Source of the DNA: Cocos nucifera | Lineage: Eukaryota > Streptophyta > Magnoliopsida > Arecales > Arecaceae | DNA length: 64,000 bases | Assembly: GCA_006176705.1 (NCBI GenBank) | Contig: QRFJ01000295.1 | Span: forward strand, 265,001-329,000 | Direction of reading: 5' to 3' | Shown here: positions 23,416-35,561 of the stretch, piece after piece | Numbering within the stretch: position 1 is the first letter of the stretch | Layout: every line of letters starts with the position of its first letter | Position numbers and translations under genes: made by a program | The notes under the pieces: model-generated | What the model was told of the DNA's origin: nothing | The model's database searches: none | The model's input: only the letters and a program-made list of their open reading frames with translations

Positions 23416-25573
23416 TGAAGGGAACGCATAGGGTTTCTAACTTTAATTTTGAAATTTTTTTTCAAAGATTGCATTGTAGAAATAATTATTAATCATATTA
23501 ATAATAAAAACTATAGATCTAATCTAAAAATCCTATACTATATAAAATCTAATATATATATATATATATATGCATGCATATCTGAAAAATAAAATATCAA
23601 GTATAGTAAAACTATTTTACTGCTTCTACGTGTTTAGAATACGTTATCTTTTTGCGGATAGATGATCTCCATAATTTGATCTCCATGATGTAAATCTGAT
23701 CACCACGACACAGCCATACACGCATCTGGCCTTTATGGGTGATCCACACAAGGTCCTGATCTCGATCAGTTTCTTTTGAGTGTTAGCTCGCTGCAAAAAT
23801 CTTTGATGGTTGATATCACATCGAACTCCTTCGATCTTCTTCACCAACTCTTCGGACGCTCTGGTTTGTTGATGTAGATAAGAAATATAGGAGGTTCTCC
23901 TTTCAGATATGTGAACTCACGATCCTCATTGCTCACAATCTAAAACCCAAACCCTAAATAGATTCTATGGTATGCACTCATCCAAGAACCTTATGCCTAG
24001 AATTTCTCACGCAGAGAAGAGACCCTCTCTTCTTTTTCTCACACGTTCTCTCTCTTTTCTGAGTTCTAATCTACATGCCCATAAAATTAGGTATTTTATA
24101 GATGTGCACAAATAAGAGAGGCGTGAGGGAGAGGACTAGATTAAGTGGTTATCGATTCAAACTCAAATCCTATTTGAATTGAACTTGTAACCAAATTAAA
24201 CCTATCCATTTGGGACGTGAGAAGGGAGGGCGTGTGCCCTCTTGTGCGTGAAATTCTTCATGAGAATTCTCAATTCTAGTGGAGAATAGATGGCATAATT
24301 CTGGACGATATGGTGTATGGGAAGACTAGTCAAACTAGTCTCTTATTTGATATCCAATTGAACCAATCCAATCCAAATTGGTTAGGCCCAATTAGATCAA
24401 AATAAACCTAACTTATTTAGGCTTAATTAGGCTCAGTTAAATCCTAATCAAATCAAGAATTAGTCAAGCCAAATCTTTGATTAAATTAGAGATTAAATCT
24501 TCTTGACGATTAGATCATCTCATAACCTAATCGGATCAAATCCAAATGAATCCAATTCAATTGATTTTGATAAAAAATAATCACTCAATCAAATTGAGTT
24601 AATTAGCAATCAAATCATTAATTAATCTTTCATTAATCGGCCACTAGATCGAGTAGGAACCTCTCATATGTATGATCCCATAGGTTCAAACCTAAGTCGG
24701 TAGCATAGAAACTAATTTTCTATACTAATCAAAGCGACCATCTAGCAATAGTACCCGACGTTCGGATAGGCCGAATGGTGCAGTCGCAATATTCAGAATC
24801 TACGTGAATATGGTTATCGCATAATTCATCATTTGGATCTCTGTGCATAGAATGACTTTAGGGTTTGACTATCAATCCTAGAATATACATCCAAATCATG
24901 TCTCAAAGCAATTAGTCCTGTGACCCTTCATAAGGACTACCTTGACCAAGGTTTTGCTAAATTAAAATACTATTGAGCATAGCTTCTGAGTCCAAAAATG
25001 ATCAATCCCATCTTGACTCATGCACCGACTCCTCAAGTACTTGATTATACCTAAAAATCTTCCGTCACTAAATTAAAAATTTAGGTAGTCCGACATCAAA
25101 GCACAGTGAGTTGCTTGAAAGTCATCGTGGTGATCTCAGATCGGAGGGACACTTACGTCCATATTCCATCAGAGCAATTCTTGACAGTAGAAAAGCTCTG
25201 GAGTCGATCATGTTCAGTGCAAATATATCCCTATATCTCACCTACATGCCATACCCATATCTCCACACTCCTTGGTTAAGAGGACAGTCAATCTATATAG
25301 CATACAACGATCTATATTCGATAAATGTTATCGTCCTTGGTAACAACATATCATTGATTGCAAACTATTTTAACAACTAAATAATAAATTCTTCTTTGTC
25401 GATTCTAAATAGTTCTAAGAACTTCATCACATCAGACAGGAGTTCATTAGAAGATGAAAAATTTATGATGAAAAAGTCAGAATAACTTTTATTCAATTAA
25501 TAATTTATATATAATTATATTAATTAGCTTAATTATTAATAGATTGATGATTGGCTTTAGGATACTATTTTCA
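23416..25573 (-). repeat. Copia C 3' LTR (left)
   Basis: Matches 31,560-33,702, for example AGATTGCAT.GT.GAAAT, CACACGTTCTCTCTCTTTT-like and CATCAGACAGGAGTTCATT. An (AT)n tract lies at 23,551-23,571. Open frames inside it (such as 25,111-25,380) recur in the other LTR and are not independent genes. Confidence 0.9.
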
Positions 25574-25589
25574 ATAATCTTTCACTTGG

Positions 25590-28500
25590 CCTAAAGCCAA
25601 TCGGTGTAGTATCATATATCCATCTTCGACTTGAAGTCGTCAAACTCCTTCACCGCAATGACTTTAGTGAATAGATCGGTCAGGTTCTTCTTCTGATCGA
25701 TCTTCTGAAGATCAACATCATCTCAATCCAAGATTTTTTAGATAAGATGGAAGTGATGTAGAATGTGCTTCGTCTGTTAGTGTGCTTTAGATTCCTTCGC
25801 ATGAGCAATGGCTTCAGAGATGTCGCAGAAGAGCAGACCATCTAGGAAGGATGCTATTCCAAGCTCGGTGATGAACTTTTTCAACCACACTGCTTTTTTG
25901 ACAGCATCGGATGCAGCAACATACTCTGCCTCACATACTGAATCGACCACAGTGTGTTGCTTGAAATTTTTTCAGCAGACAGCACCATCATTAAGGATAA
26001 ATATATACTCCGACATGCTTTTGCTATCATCATAATCAGACTAGCAACTAGAGTCTGTAAATCTCATAAGTTTCAAGTTTGAATCATCATAAATAAGTCA
26101 CTGGTTCTTAGTATTTCTCAAATACTTCAAGATGATTTTAACAACCTTCTAATAATTTTCTCCTAGATCAGATTGATATTTACTCGCTACTCCTAGTGAG
26201 TATGCCACATTTGATCGCATATATATCATGGCATACATAATAGAATTCACTATCAAAGCATATGAAATTCTATTCATACGCTTTCTTTCTTGAGGTATTG
26301 TCGGATAATCTCTCTTCAAGAGAAAAATTTCATTATCTATCGGTAAATAGCCCTTCTTAGAATTCTCCATGCTGAATCTATTCAGCACAGTATCTATGTA
26401 TGTGGACTAGGATAATCTAAGCAACCTTTTAGATTTATCTCTATAGATCTTCATTCGTAAGATGTAGAAAGCTTCTTCCAGATCCTTCATGGAGAACTGT
26501 GATGATAGCCGAATCTTTATTCCTTGTAATGCAGAGATATCATTCTCGATTAAGAGAATGTCATCCACATAGAGAACGAGGAATACAACTACTAGACCAT
26601 TAGCCTACTTATATATGCAAGGCTCTTCTTCATTTTTAACGAAGCCATACATCTTGATCGTTCTATCAAAATGTATGTTTCAACTTCGAGATGTCTGCTT
26701 CAGTCCATAAATGAACATTTAAAGCTTACACACCTTGAACTCATCTATGAATATGAAATCTTTAGGTTGTATCATATACACCTCTTTATCCAACTCTTCA
26801 TTTAAAAAAGTTGTTTTTATATCCATCTGCTAGATTTCATAGTTCAGATGTGCAGCTATCACAAGCATGATCAGAATAGACTTGAGCATTACCATAAGAG
26901 AAAACATCTCGTCATAGTCAAAACTATAACATTGACGATATCCCTTAGCAAATAGATGGGCTTTATAGATCTCCACCTTTCCGTCTGTGCCTCTTTTTCT
27001 TTTGAAGACCCACTTATATCCTATGGATTTTATTTCTTTGGATGGGTCAACCAATGTCCATACATCATTGACCTTCATGGACTCCATTTCGGATCTCATG
27101 GCCTCAAGCCATTTTTTAAAGTCGGATCTCTGCATTGCATTCATGTAGATGATCGAATCATCATCGTTCTTATCGAGTTTGACAAGATCTCCATCTCAGA
27201 CAAAAAAACCATAGTATCTGTGCCACTGATGTGATACTCTACCAGATCGCCTTATGGATGCAGATTCAGTAGGCTCTGAGTCTGATCGAATCAAATCCGG
27301 TTCAGGTTCAGCTACTTGTGTCGGTTCTTTCACTTGTCGAACTTTCTCAAGTTCGACCTTAAAGACATTAGTCTCTTCACCAAGAAATTTTTTTTCTAAA
27401 AAGACTGTCTTAAGGTTGATAAACATCTTTTGTTCATCAGCTAGGTAGAAGTAATATTCTTTGATCTTTTTTAGGTACCTTATAAAGCTATACTTGTCAG
27501 ACCTAGGTTCGAGCTTGTCCGTTACAAAATATTTGACATAAGTCAGACACCTCCAAATCTTAAGGTGTGAGAGTATTGATTTACGTCCTGTCCACATCTC
27601 ATATGATATTTTAGAAATAGACTTACTCGGAATTCTATTCAGAATATAACAAGCTGACTCAAGCGCATATCCCTAGAGAGAGATCAGCAGATTGGCAAAT
27701 TCCATCATAGATCGAACCATGTCTAACATAATCTGATTCTTTCTTTCGGATGCACCATTATGTTGTGGTATTTTAGGAGGAGTCCATTGGGAGAGAATTC
27801 CATTCTCTCCAAGATATGTCAAAAATTTACTAGAAAGGTACTCACCCCCTCAGTCAGACTGAAGAGTTTTAATACTCTTCCAAGTTTGCTTTTCTATCTC
27901 ATTACGGAATAGTTTGAATATTTCAAACGACTCCAACTTATGCTTCATTAAATGACATACCCATACCTCGATAGTTCATCTATGAAGGTTATGAAGTAGA
28001 AATATCCATCTCTAGCACTTATACTCAGGGGTCCACATACATCAATATGTACTAGACACAAGAGTTCACTAGCATATTCATCCTTTTCAATAAAATATAA
28101 CTTGATCATCTTTCCAAGAAGACATGACTCACAAGTCAGAAGTGATTCACAATCATTGACCTCAAAAATTTCTTCTTAAGCCAACCTATTTATTCTGTTC
28201 TTATTGATGTGACCTAGCCTACAATACCAAAGGTAGACATCTGACACATCATTTATTCTAGAACATTTATCGAATGTTTGGATTACATTAACAAGCTGTG
28301 ATAATAGATAAATTTTATTATTTAATTATCCAACATAAATTATAACGCCATTCAAAATGATATCACAAAAATTTATTTTTATTAAAAACTAATAATTAGC
28401 CAAAAGGCCTATAGAAATTATATTCAATAAAAAATTTGGATAAAAATGATAATCACTAAGAATAACTCTATAAGAATTGATTACAAGGTTCATGACTTCT

Positions 28501-29547
28501 AAAGCTAGAACTGAAACTTGTCTTCCATCTCCAACACTTAGAAATCTCTCGTCTTCACTAAATCTCCTACTAATCTAAAAATCCTGCGTTGAATTACAAA
28601 TATAATAAGAGCTTTCGGTATCTAATACCCAGATAGTAGTATCATAAATTGAGAAGTTGCAAGGTGTTATCATATAATTATCTTGCCCAGCAACTCCTTA
28701 CTTCTTCCTTAGCCTGTTTGGATCTAGGGTGGCAATATATCGAGGACAGTTCCTCTTCCAATGCCCTTTCTTCTTGCAAAAGAAGCACTCCATCTGGCTC
28801 TGGTCGGACTTGCGCTTCTTGGTCTGACCCTGTGCAGACATTTCAATGTGCGACTGTACCTTCTTACTTTTTTTTTTCTTATTCTTCTTTTCTTTCTTAA
28901 AAGGTCGATCAAAAGAAGATCCTCCCACAACATTCATCGATCCCTTTTGGAGCTGATGATTCTTCTTAAAGTTCTGCAGTAACCCTAATAATCCATGGTA
29001 GTTCACTATAGGCTTTGTTATTCTAAAATGTGTAAAAATTGGGAGGAAGTACTTGGGCAACAAATTTAGAATCGCATCCTTCCTGAGCTGCTCATGCAAA
29101 AAAAAAATCGAGCTTACTCAGACGTTCAATCAACTCGATCATGTACAATACATGATCAGTGACTGACACCCCATCCCTCATACAAGCATTGAAAATGGTA
29201 CAACTAGTCTTATGCCTTTCAACATTATTAGGCGTACCAAAGGAATCGTTCAACATTTGAAGCATTTCCTTGGGCTAGGCATTCTCGAACCTATGGCTGA
29301 ACTCATTATTCATCATCACCAGTATAATGTATCGAATGGTGGTGCGATCATTTAGCCACTTTTGGTGAGTATCTCTTACCGTTTTAATAGCATTCGAAGC
29401 TAGCTCCTCAGATGTCGGATCAGTCAATACGTATAAGATTCGTTCATGCTCCAGGATGATCTTCAACTTTTGATACCAGATATCGAAGTTAGATTCTATG
29501 AGTTTGTCATTATCCAACAATGATTGGAGTAACAGGGTAGTTGCCAT
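25590..29547 (-). pseudogene. Copia C gag-pol (gag, protease, integrase, reverse transcriptase, RNase H)
   Basis: Minus strand from ATG at 29,547 (MATTLLLQSLLDNDK). Gag includes a zinc knuckle CFFCKKKGHWKRNC near 28,760-28,800. Protease motif LDTESSYYIC lies near 28,610. Pre-integrase and integrase lie at about 28,220-27,690 (CESCLLGK, GYFYFITFID, GGEYLSSKF, GASERKNQ). Reverse transcriptase lies from 27,120 to about 26,450 (KWVFKRKRGTDGK; catalytic YVDDI near 26,570). RNase H extends to about 25,600 (SVCEAEYVA). The order PR-IN-RT-RH is Ty1/copia. Stops are scattered and a run of A at 29,099-29,107 shifts the frame within gag. Not functional. Confidence 0.9.
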
Positions 29548-31545
29548 TTTTGCATAAAAGAAAAACCATAGACCTAATTAGTATATGAATTATTTACTCT
29601 AAAGACTTGGATCTTAGTCTAAAGATTCTTCCATTATTTTATTTGAATCGATAGCCTCTACCTCCAATTCGAAGAATTATTCCTAATTTCTTAGTGGGTA
29701 CTAGAATCCACATAGACTATACACGAGTCCAACTTTGGTTGGTTAACCCATGTGCACTTATGGGTAGGTTTATAACCAATTGCTTCACCAAACATCTTCT
29801 AGAAATCTAATCAGTAGGTTTTGATTTTCACTGAAAAGATTTAGTTAGGTCCAACCATTAACATGACCACATTTGGTGCATTAGACCAACGAATGATCAG
29901 ACCCGACTTTGACCGACCAACTTGACCACCATTAGAAAGATACAACCAAATTATCATATTATGAATGATAATTCCATTAGTCAATAAGGACCAGGTCTTT
30001 GGACCTCCAATGATTATTAAACTAATGGATCTATTATCACTCAACTTAATAGAAGGCTATGACTTGTTATCACCATAACTTTATTATTTTAAGAACCTAA
30101 TAATTTTAGAAGATTTTATTAATCAATTAAAAAAAAATAATCAACCAATTTGGATCCTTCCACTGACTTCACTAAGTCATGTCAATCAAGATCTAATTAA
30201 AGCCGGCATTAGAAGTACCTAAATCAGTCAAACTGATTTACCTAATTGACATGGATGAGTCCAAATCACCAAGTGGTCTAATCAAAACCTAATTCACTAG
30301 GATGGCCAGGTAAGTGAGATCAGTGGAAGGGATATGTCATTAACTCGTCAAAGACTGAATTAGTGCGAGTAGCTTTCAATTAAAAATCATTCGTCTGAGC
30401 TGCTAGACTTACCTTAGATACCATCCGATTTATTAGTTTCAATTTTGACAAACCTAGCAATTTTAGGTTCGATCGCAAAGCCACGAATCAAGTCCATTTG
30501 ATCCTCGTTAAAGACATGGGCTTGACCAACTACAACTATTGTAATTTGGTCTAAAGAGTTTTTGATCTAATCTAAATCAATATTTAGTTAGATTTAATCA
30601 ATTACTCTAATTTAGTCCATTCTTTAATTAACCTTAGGTCTAACCCAATTAATGGACCTAATTCGACTAATCCGATAATCCATAATTTTATGATCAATGT
30701 CTTAAGATCTTTAATTCATAATTCTAGACCCTTATTAATCATGCTTAATTCTCAATTAAGTTTAAGACTGAGGATTGGGGTTCGACATTTCGAAAATATC
30801 TTTTTCAAATTTCAAAAGGTTATTTATATTTTAGCACTATTTCACTAAATAGGTCGACTTATTTCAAAAATGGATTGGCTTATTTCATAAACAAGCACTA
30901 GATGTAGATTTGATTTCATAAAATCAATCAATGGATATTGAGCCAACTTTTCAGTCAGGCTGGCTCGGATCCCATCCAAGCTGGCCCAAAAAGAAGTTGA
31001 GTTGGCTCAATTTTTGAGACAACCAGTTCGAAAAAAAGCCAGAAGCCAAACATTTTCATCAAGCGAGCAGGCCCGAATTGAAGCCGAATCGGCTCGGTTC
31101 CTGGTTGAGCCAGCTGGAGCATCAATCCAGAAACTGTATCATGGCTGGCATGCTGGTCGAGTTGGCTTGATTCCTGAGCGAGCCGACTCGACTGGCGTAT
31201 AGAATCTTTCTAAGAACCTATTCATGTTTAATCTAAATCTATGTACTCTACATAAAAAAATCATGAAACTGTTTAGATCTAATCTAAATACTAAATTATG
31301 ATAAAATTCAGATTAAACATGTTCAAACATATCATAAAAATCATTAGATTTAATCTAAAATTTTTATGATTAGTATTATAGATCGCAACGTACCAGGACA
31401 ACCTTTCCACTGTAAGGAGTAAACCTCACAGCAAGACAACCTACAGTCTGTACGATCATCATTTTTTATTTTTTAGATCAGATTATTATTTAGATCTAAT
31501 CTAAAAACAATCTAAAACATGCATATATTATACATTAAAGAACCT
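29548..31545 (-). other. Copia C leader between primer site and gag
   Basis: About 2 kb without coding signal. It is AT-rich apart from a GC-richer patch around 30,950-31,200 rich in GAGCC/GGCTC words, whose open frames look fortuitous. Unusually long for a copia leader, so it may contain degraded insertion material. Confidence 0.5.
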
Positions 31546-31557
31546 GCTCTAATACTA
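31546..31557 (-). other. Copia C primer binding site (mutated)
   Basis: Minus strand TAGTATTAGAGC next to the LTR edge. It matches the initiator Met-tRNA site TGGTATCAGAGC with two transitions. Confidence 0.75.
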
Positions 31558-31559
31558 AT

Positions 31560-33702
31560 TGAAGAAAACGTGCAGGATTTCTAGCTTTGATTTTGAAATT
31601 TTTTTCAAAGATTGCATAGTGGAAATGATTATTAATTATATTAATTATAAAAGCTCTAAATCTAATCTAAAAATTCTATACTATACAGGATCTAATTTAC
31701 ATATATATGTATGCATATCTAAAAAATAAAATATCAAGTGCAGTAAAACTTTTTTACTGCTTCTACGTGTTCAGAATATGTTATCTTTTTACGGATCAAT
31801 AATCTCCATAATTTGATCTCCATGGTATAGATATGATCATCGTAACACAGCCACACACGCATCTGACCTCTATGGGTGATCTACACGAGGTCCTGATCTC
31901 GATCAGTTCTTCTCGAGTGCTAGCTCGCTGTAGAAATCTTTGGTGGCTGATATCAGATCGAATTTCTTTGATCTTTTTCACCAGCTCTTCGGATGCTCCG
32001 ATTTATCGATGTAGATAAGAAATATAGAAGGTTCTTCTTCCAGATTGGTGAACTCACAATCCTCGTTGCTCACAATTTAGAACCCAAATCTTAAATGGAT
32101 TCTAAGGTATGCACTCACCTAAGAACCTTGCGCCTAGAATTCCTCACGTAGAGAAGAGATCCTCTCTTCTTTTTCTCACACATTCTCTCTCTTTTTTGAG
32201 TTCTAATTTGCACGTCCATAAAATCAGTTATTTTATAGACGTGCACAAATAAGAGAGACGTGATGGAGAGGACTAGATTAAGTAGTTATCCATTTAAACT
32301 CAAATCCTATTTGAATTGAACTTGTAACCAAATTAAACCTATTCATTTGGGACGTGAGAAGGGAGGGCGTGCACCCTCTTGTGCATGGAATTCTTCATGA
32401 GATTTCTCGTGGAGAATAGATGGCACAGTTCTGGATGATGTGGCACATGGAAAGACTAGTCAAACTAGTCTCTTATTTGACATCTAATTGAACCGAGCCA
32501 ATCCAAATTGGTTAGGTCCAATAAGATCAGAATAAATTTAACTTATTTAGGCTTAATTAGGCTCAGTTAAATCCTAATCAAATCAGAAATTAATCAAGCC
32601 AAATCTCTGATCAAATCAGAGATCAAATCTTTTTGATGATTAGATTATCTCATAACCTAATCGGATCAAATCCAAATGAATCCAATTCAATTGGTTTTGA
32701 TAAAAAATAATCACTAAATCAAATTGAGTTAATTTACGATCAAATCACTAATTAATCTTCCATTGATCAACTATTAGATCAAGTGGGAATCTCTAGTGTG
32801 TGACCCCGCAGGTTTGAACCTAAGCCAATAGCACAGAAACCAATTTTCTATACTAATCGAAGTGACCATCTAGCAATGGTATCCGACGTCCGAATAGGCC
32901 GAATGGTGCAGTCGCAACATTCAGAACCTACGTGAATATAATTATCGCATAATTCATCCCTTTGATCTTTATACATAGAATGACTTTAGGATTTGACTGT
33001 CAATCCTAGAAGATACATCCAAATCGTATCTCAAAGTAATTAGTCCTGTAACCCCTCATAAGGACTATCCTGATCAAGATTTTGCTAAATTGAAATACTA
33101 TTAAGCATAGCTCCTGAGTCCAGGAGTGGTCAATCCCATCTTGACTCACGTTCCGACTCCTTAAGTACTTAACTATATCTAAAAATCTTTCGTTACTGAA
33201 TTAGAAATTCAGGTAGTCCAGCACCAAAGCACAATGAGTTGCTTGAAAGTCACTATGGTGATCTCAGGTCAGAGGGATACTTACGCCCATATTTCATCAG
33301 AGCAATTCTTGATAATAAAAAAGTTCTGGAGTCGGTCACGTTCAGTGCAGATATATTCCTACATCTCACCTGCATGCTATACCAGTGTCTCCACACTCCT
33401 TGGTTAAAAGGACAACCAACCTATATGACATACAACAATCTATACTCGATAAATGTTGTCATCCTTGATAACAATGTATCATTGATCACAAATTATTTTA
33501 AGAACTAAACGATAAATCCTCCTTTGTTTATTCTAAATAGTCCTAAGGACTTCATCACATCAGACAGGAGTTCATTAGAAGATGAAAGATTTATGATAAA
33601 AAAGTTAGAATAATTTTTATTTAATTAATAATTTATATATAATTAAATTAATTAGTTCAATTATCAACAGACTGACGATTGACTTTGGGATACTATTTTT
33701 AA
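31560..33702 (-). repeat. Copia C 5' LTR (right)
   Basis: Begins next to the primer site and runs to ATACTATTTTTA, parallel to ATACTATTTTCA at the end of the left LTR. Differences from the left LTR are mostly single-base and small. Confidence 0.9.
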
Positions 33703-33705
33703 AAG

Positions 33706-33910
33706 TTTGCACGCTCCGTAGAGATAGATCTTGGTCTAATCCATGTATACTTGATTATATGCTCTTTATTTTTTTATTTTTCTTTCTTTCTCTTACAGTA
33801 TCTATACGTGATTGAGTGCAATGCAAGTAATATCAAAAAGGTGCTAAAATTATGATGTCCTAGCCAGACTCCCACAATAATCGATATTAGAATGAGCTGA
33901 TACCCCAACA
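33706..33910 (+). repeat. Copia B 3' LTR, second part
   Basis: Continues the 5' LTR sequence from GTTTGCA(T/C)G onward (matching 20,788-20,996) and ends CCCCAACA. GTTTG occurs on both sides of copia C, as expected for its target duplication. Confidence 0.9.
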
Positions 33911-34752
33911 TATAAGAAAAAAATATACATTATTCAACTGTTTAATCACTAAAATCATGAATTAGTAAAGAGAATAAACATACATTAATGCATTAAAAAA
34001 AATGTACTAGATCAACAGGTAACATGTTCACATGTTCACATTCTAATATTATTTTAATATTAAAAGGTTACACATTATCATGAACAATCAAAGTTAATAC
34101 TTAGAAGTACTAAGAAAAACTTCAAACTAAGCAACAATCTTATTAAACATATTACTTTATAATAATTTTTTTCCAAAATTTTATTTGCTCAAAAAATTAT
34201 TTTAAAATCATAAAAAGATTATACGTATTATTTTAAGCTTATAGAAAATATTTGGATCGAAATGGACCATGGAAAAACCCTAGACATGTCCGATGCACCT
34301 TCCCATGCACATGGGTATTCAACTTATTAACTTCCCAACTTTCAAGCCTCATAGTTTTCAAATCACCGGCTAAAATTTTCAAGTAATACACCATTGGAAA
34401 GAGGGTAACATGTATTTTAAGACCATATAAATTTAAGAGATCAATACACATTGAATAGGGACTCATCAAATCTGAAAAAGGCCTATTTGATTATGTTTAT
34501 ATAAACTTTAAACTATCATAACTCACCGCATATTCAAATGATCATAACCAGATTTTGCAGGTATAATCTATTCTTAAGGGCTATTATATACTCAAAAATC
34601 ACTCCAAAATATAGTCTCTACATGAAGTTACCATTAATGGGGCTCATGAGCACAAAATGAAATGAAAAATTCAGAAATAATTTCAACATGAACACATCTA
34701 AACATTTTGAAAGTGATAATCGATCACCCAAGGAGACATAAATGATTTTGTT
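33911..34752 (-). other. Copia A leader
   Basis: Lies between the end of copia B and the primer-site-like motif of copia A. AT-rich, no coding signal. On the minus strand it would connect the LTR at 34.77-35.56 kb to the gag remnant at 19.95 kb if copia B were absent. Confidence 0.55.
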
Positions 34753-34764
34753 GCTCTAATACTA
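34753..34764 (-). other. Copia A primer binding site (mutated)
   Basis: Minus strand TAGTATTAGAGC, the same degenerate form as in copia C, at the inner edge of an LTR-like sequence. It gives the orientation of copia A. Confidence 0.6.
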
Positions 34765-34766
34765 AT

Positions 34767-35561
34767 ATAGAAATTAGCATAGTGGTCATGAACTTACCTT
34801 AATACTTTTGGAAGCACAAGGAGTGGATCCAAATTTTTTCAATGACTCTACTAGTTGTGTGTGCATATCACTTTGAAGAAAAGCACACTAATTTTCACTA
34901 CTCAAATACCATCAAAAAATTTTTAGGGATTTGTTTTTCTCTTTTATGAAAAAAATCTTTTCTTCCTTCTTTTATCCTTGTTTCGTTATTTTGTTTGTGG
35001 GCTATAGTTTTGGATAGTTACTTAACCTCTCCAAAACTGTCACACCCTACTTTCTCCCACTAAATTTTAATTATTTAATTGATTGGATCGGGTTAGCCTA
35101 TCATGAGTGTCCAATCTGAATCCAATTCCAACATTATCTTATGACCACCAACAATATAAGTAAGGTGAACGGCGGGCATAATTTTAATATACTAAAGAGA
35201 GCAAGTACTGAACTAAATGGAATATATATATATAATAGAAGTAGAAAATTGTTATAGAAGAGATGTCTATGGGAGAGAGGCAAAAAAAAAAAAAAAAAAC
35301 AAAAAAACAAAATATAGAACAAAAATCGAGGTGACATGAAGTTATGGTTTAACTTTATCCCAGGTAATTTATTTTTACTCTTATTTAACCATTCAATCAA
35401 GATTATATAAAAAAAAAAAGTTACCTATGCACCAAGCAACAAAATGAGAAATGGTCTCTCTCATTTGGAGCAAACTCTATAGACAAGATGTTTCTTATCT
35501 TATATATCGTTATAAGATACATAAATTTTTTTTTTTTTCTTAGTTAAATAATTGTATATCA
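34767..35561 (-). repeat. Copia A 5' LTR
   Basis: The inner edge abuts the primer site. The outer edge (TATATCA at 35,561 on the plus strand, TGATATA on the minus) aligns with the truncated LTR ending at 12,930. Shared blocks include CTCTTATTTA.CCATT and CTATAGACAAG.TGTTTCTTAT. Contains a poly-A run at 35,282-35,299. Confidence 0.6.

Larger units (their letters stand above)
23416..33702 (-). mobile_element. Copia C, minus strand, inserted in the 3' LTR of copia B
   Basis: Left LTR (3') 23,416-25,573 and right LTR (5') 31,560-33,702, each about 2.15 kb and clearly alike over their length. The element carries a primer site, a leader of about 2 kb and a gag-pol region. It has frameshifts and many stops and is not active. 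GTTTG (23,411-23,415 and 33,706-33,710) flanks the insertion. Three extra A residues precede the right copy. Confidence 0.9.
19951..33910 (+). mobile_element. Copia B, plus strand, internally deleted; contains nested copia C
   Basis: The 5' LTR (19,951-20,996) and the 3' LTR (22,571-23,415 continued at 33,706-33,910) both start TGTTAA and end CCAACA, with total lengths of 1,046 and 1,050 bases. Between them lie a primer site and a gag-protease-pre-integrase remnant only. The integrase core, reverse transcriptase and RNase H are absent, so this copy is non-autonomous. Flanking pentamers TGCAA (19,946) and TATAA (33,911) may be a diverged target duplication. Confidence 0.85.

Noticed and set aside
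24300..24480. Possible array of regularly spaced AATTAG/CCTAATC words in the LTRs
   Set aside because: AT-rich wording in LTR sequence without regular period or spacer structure. CRISPR arrays do not occur in plant nuclear DNA and nothing here resembles one.
24680..24720. tRNA-like GGTTCAAACC in the LTRs of copia C
   Set aside because: No matching acceptor stem, anticodon arm or D arm around it; the same place in the other LTR is mutated.
25111..25380. 89-codon plus-strand frame, repeated at 33,239-33,508
   Set aside because: Both copies lie at the same place in the two LTRs of copia C; a chance frame within the LTR.
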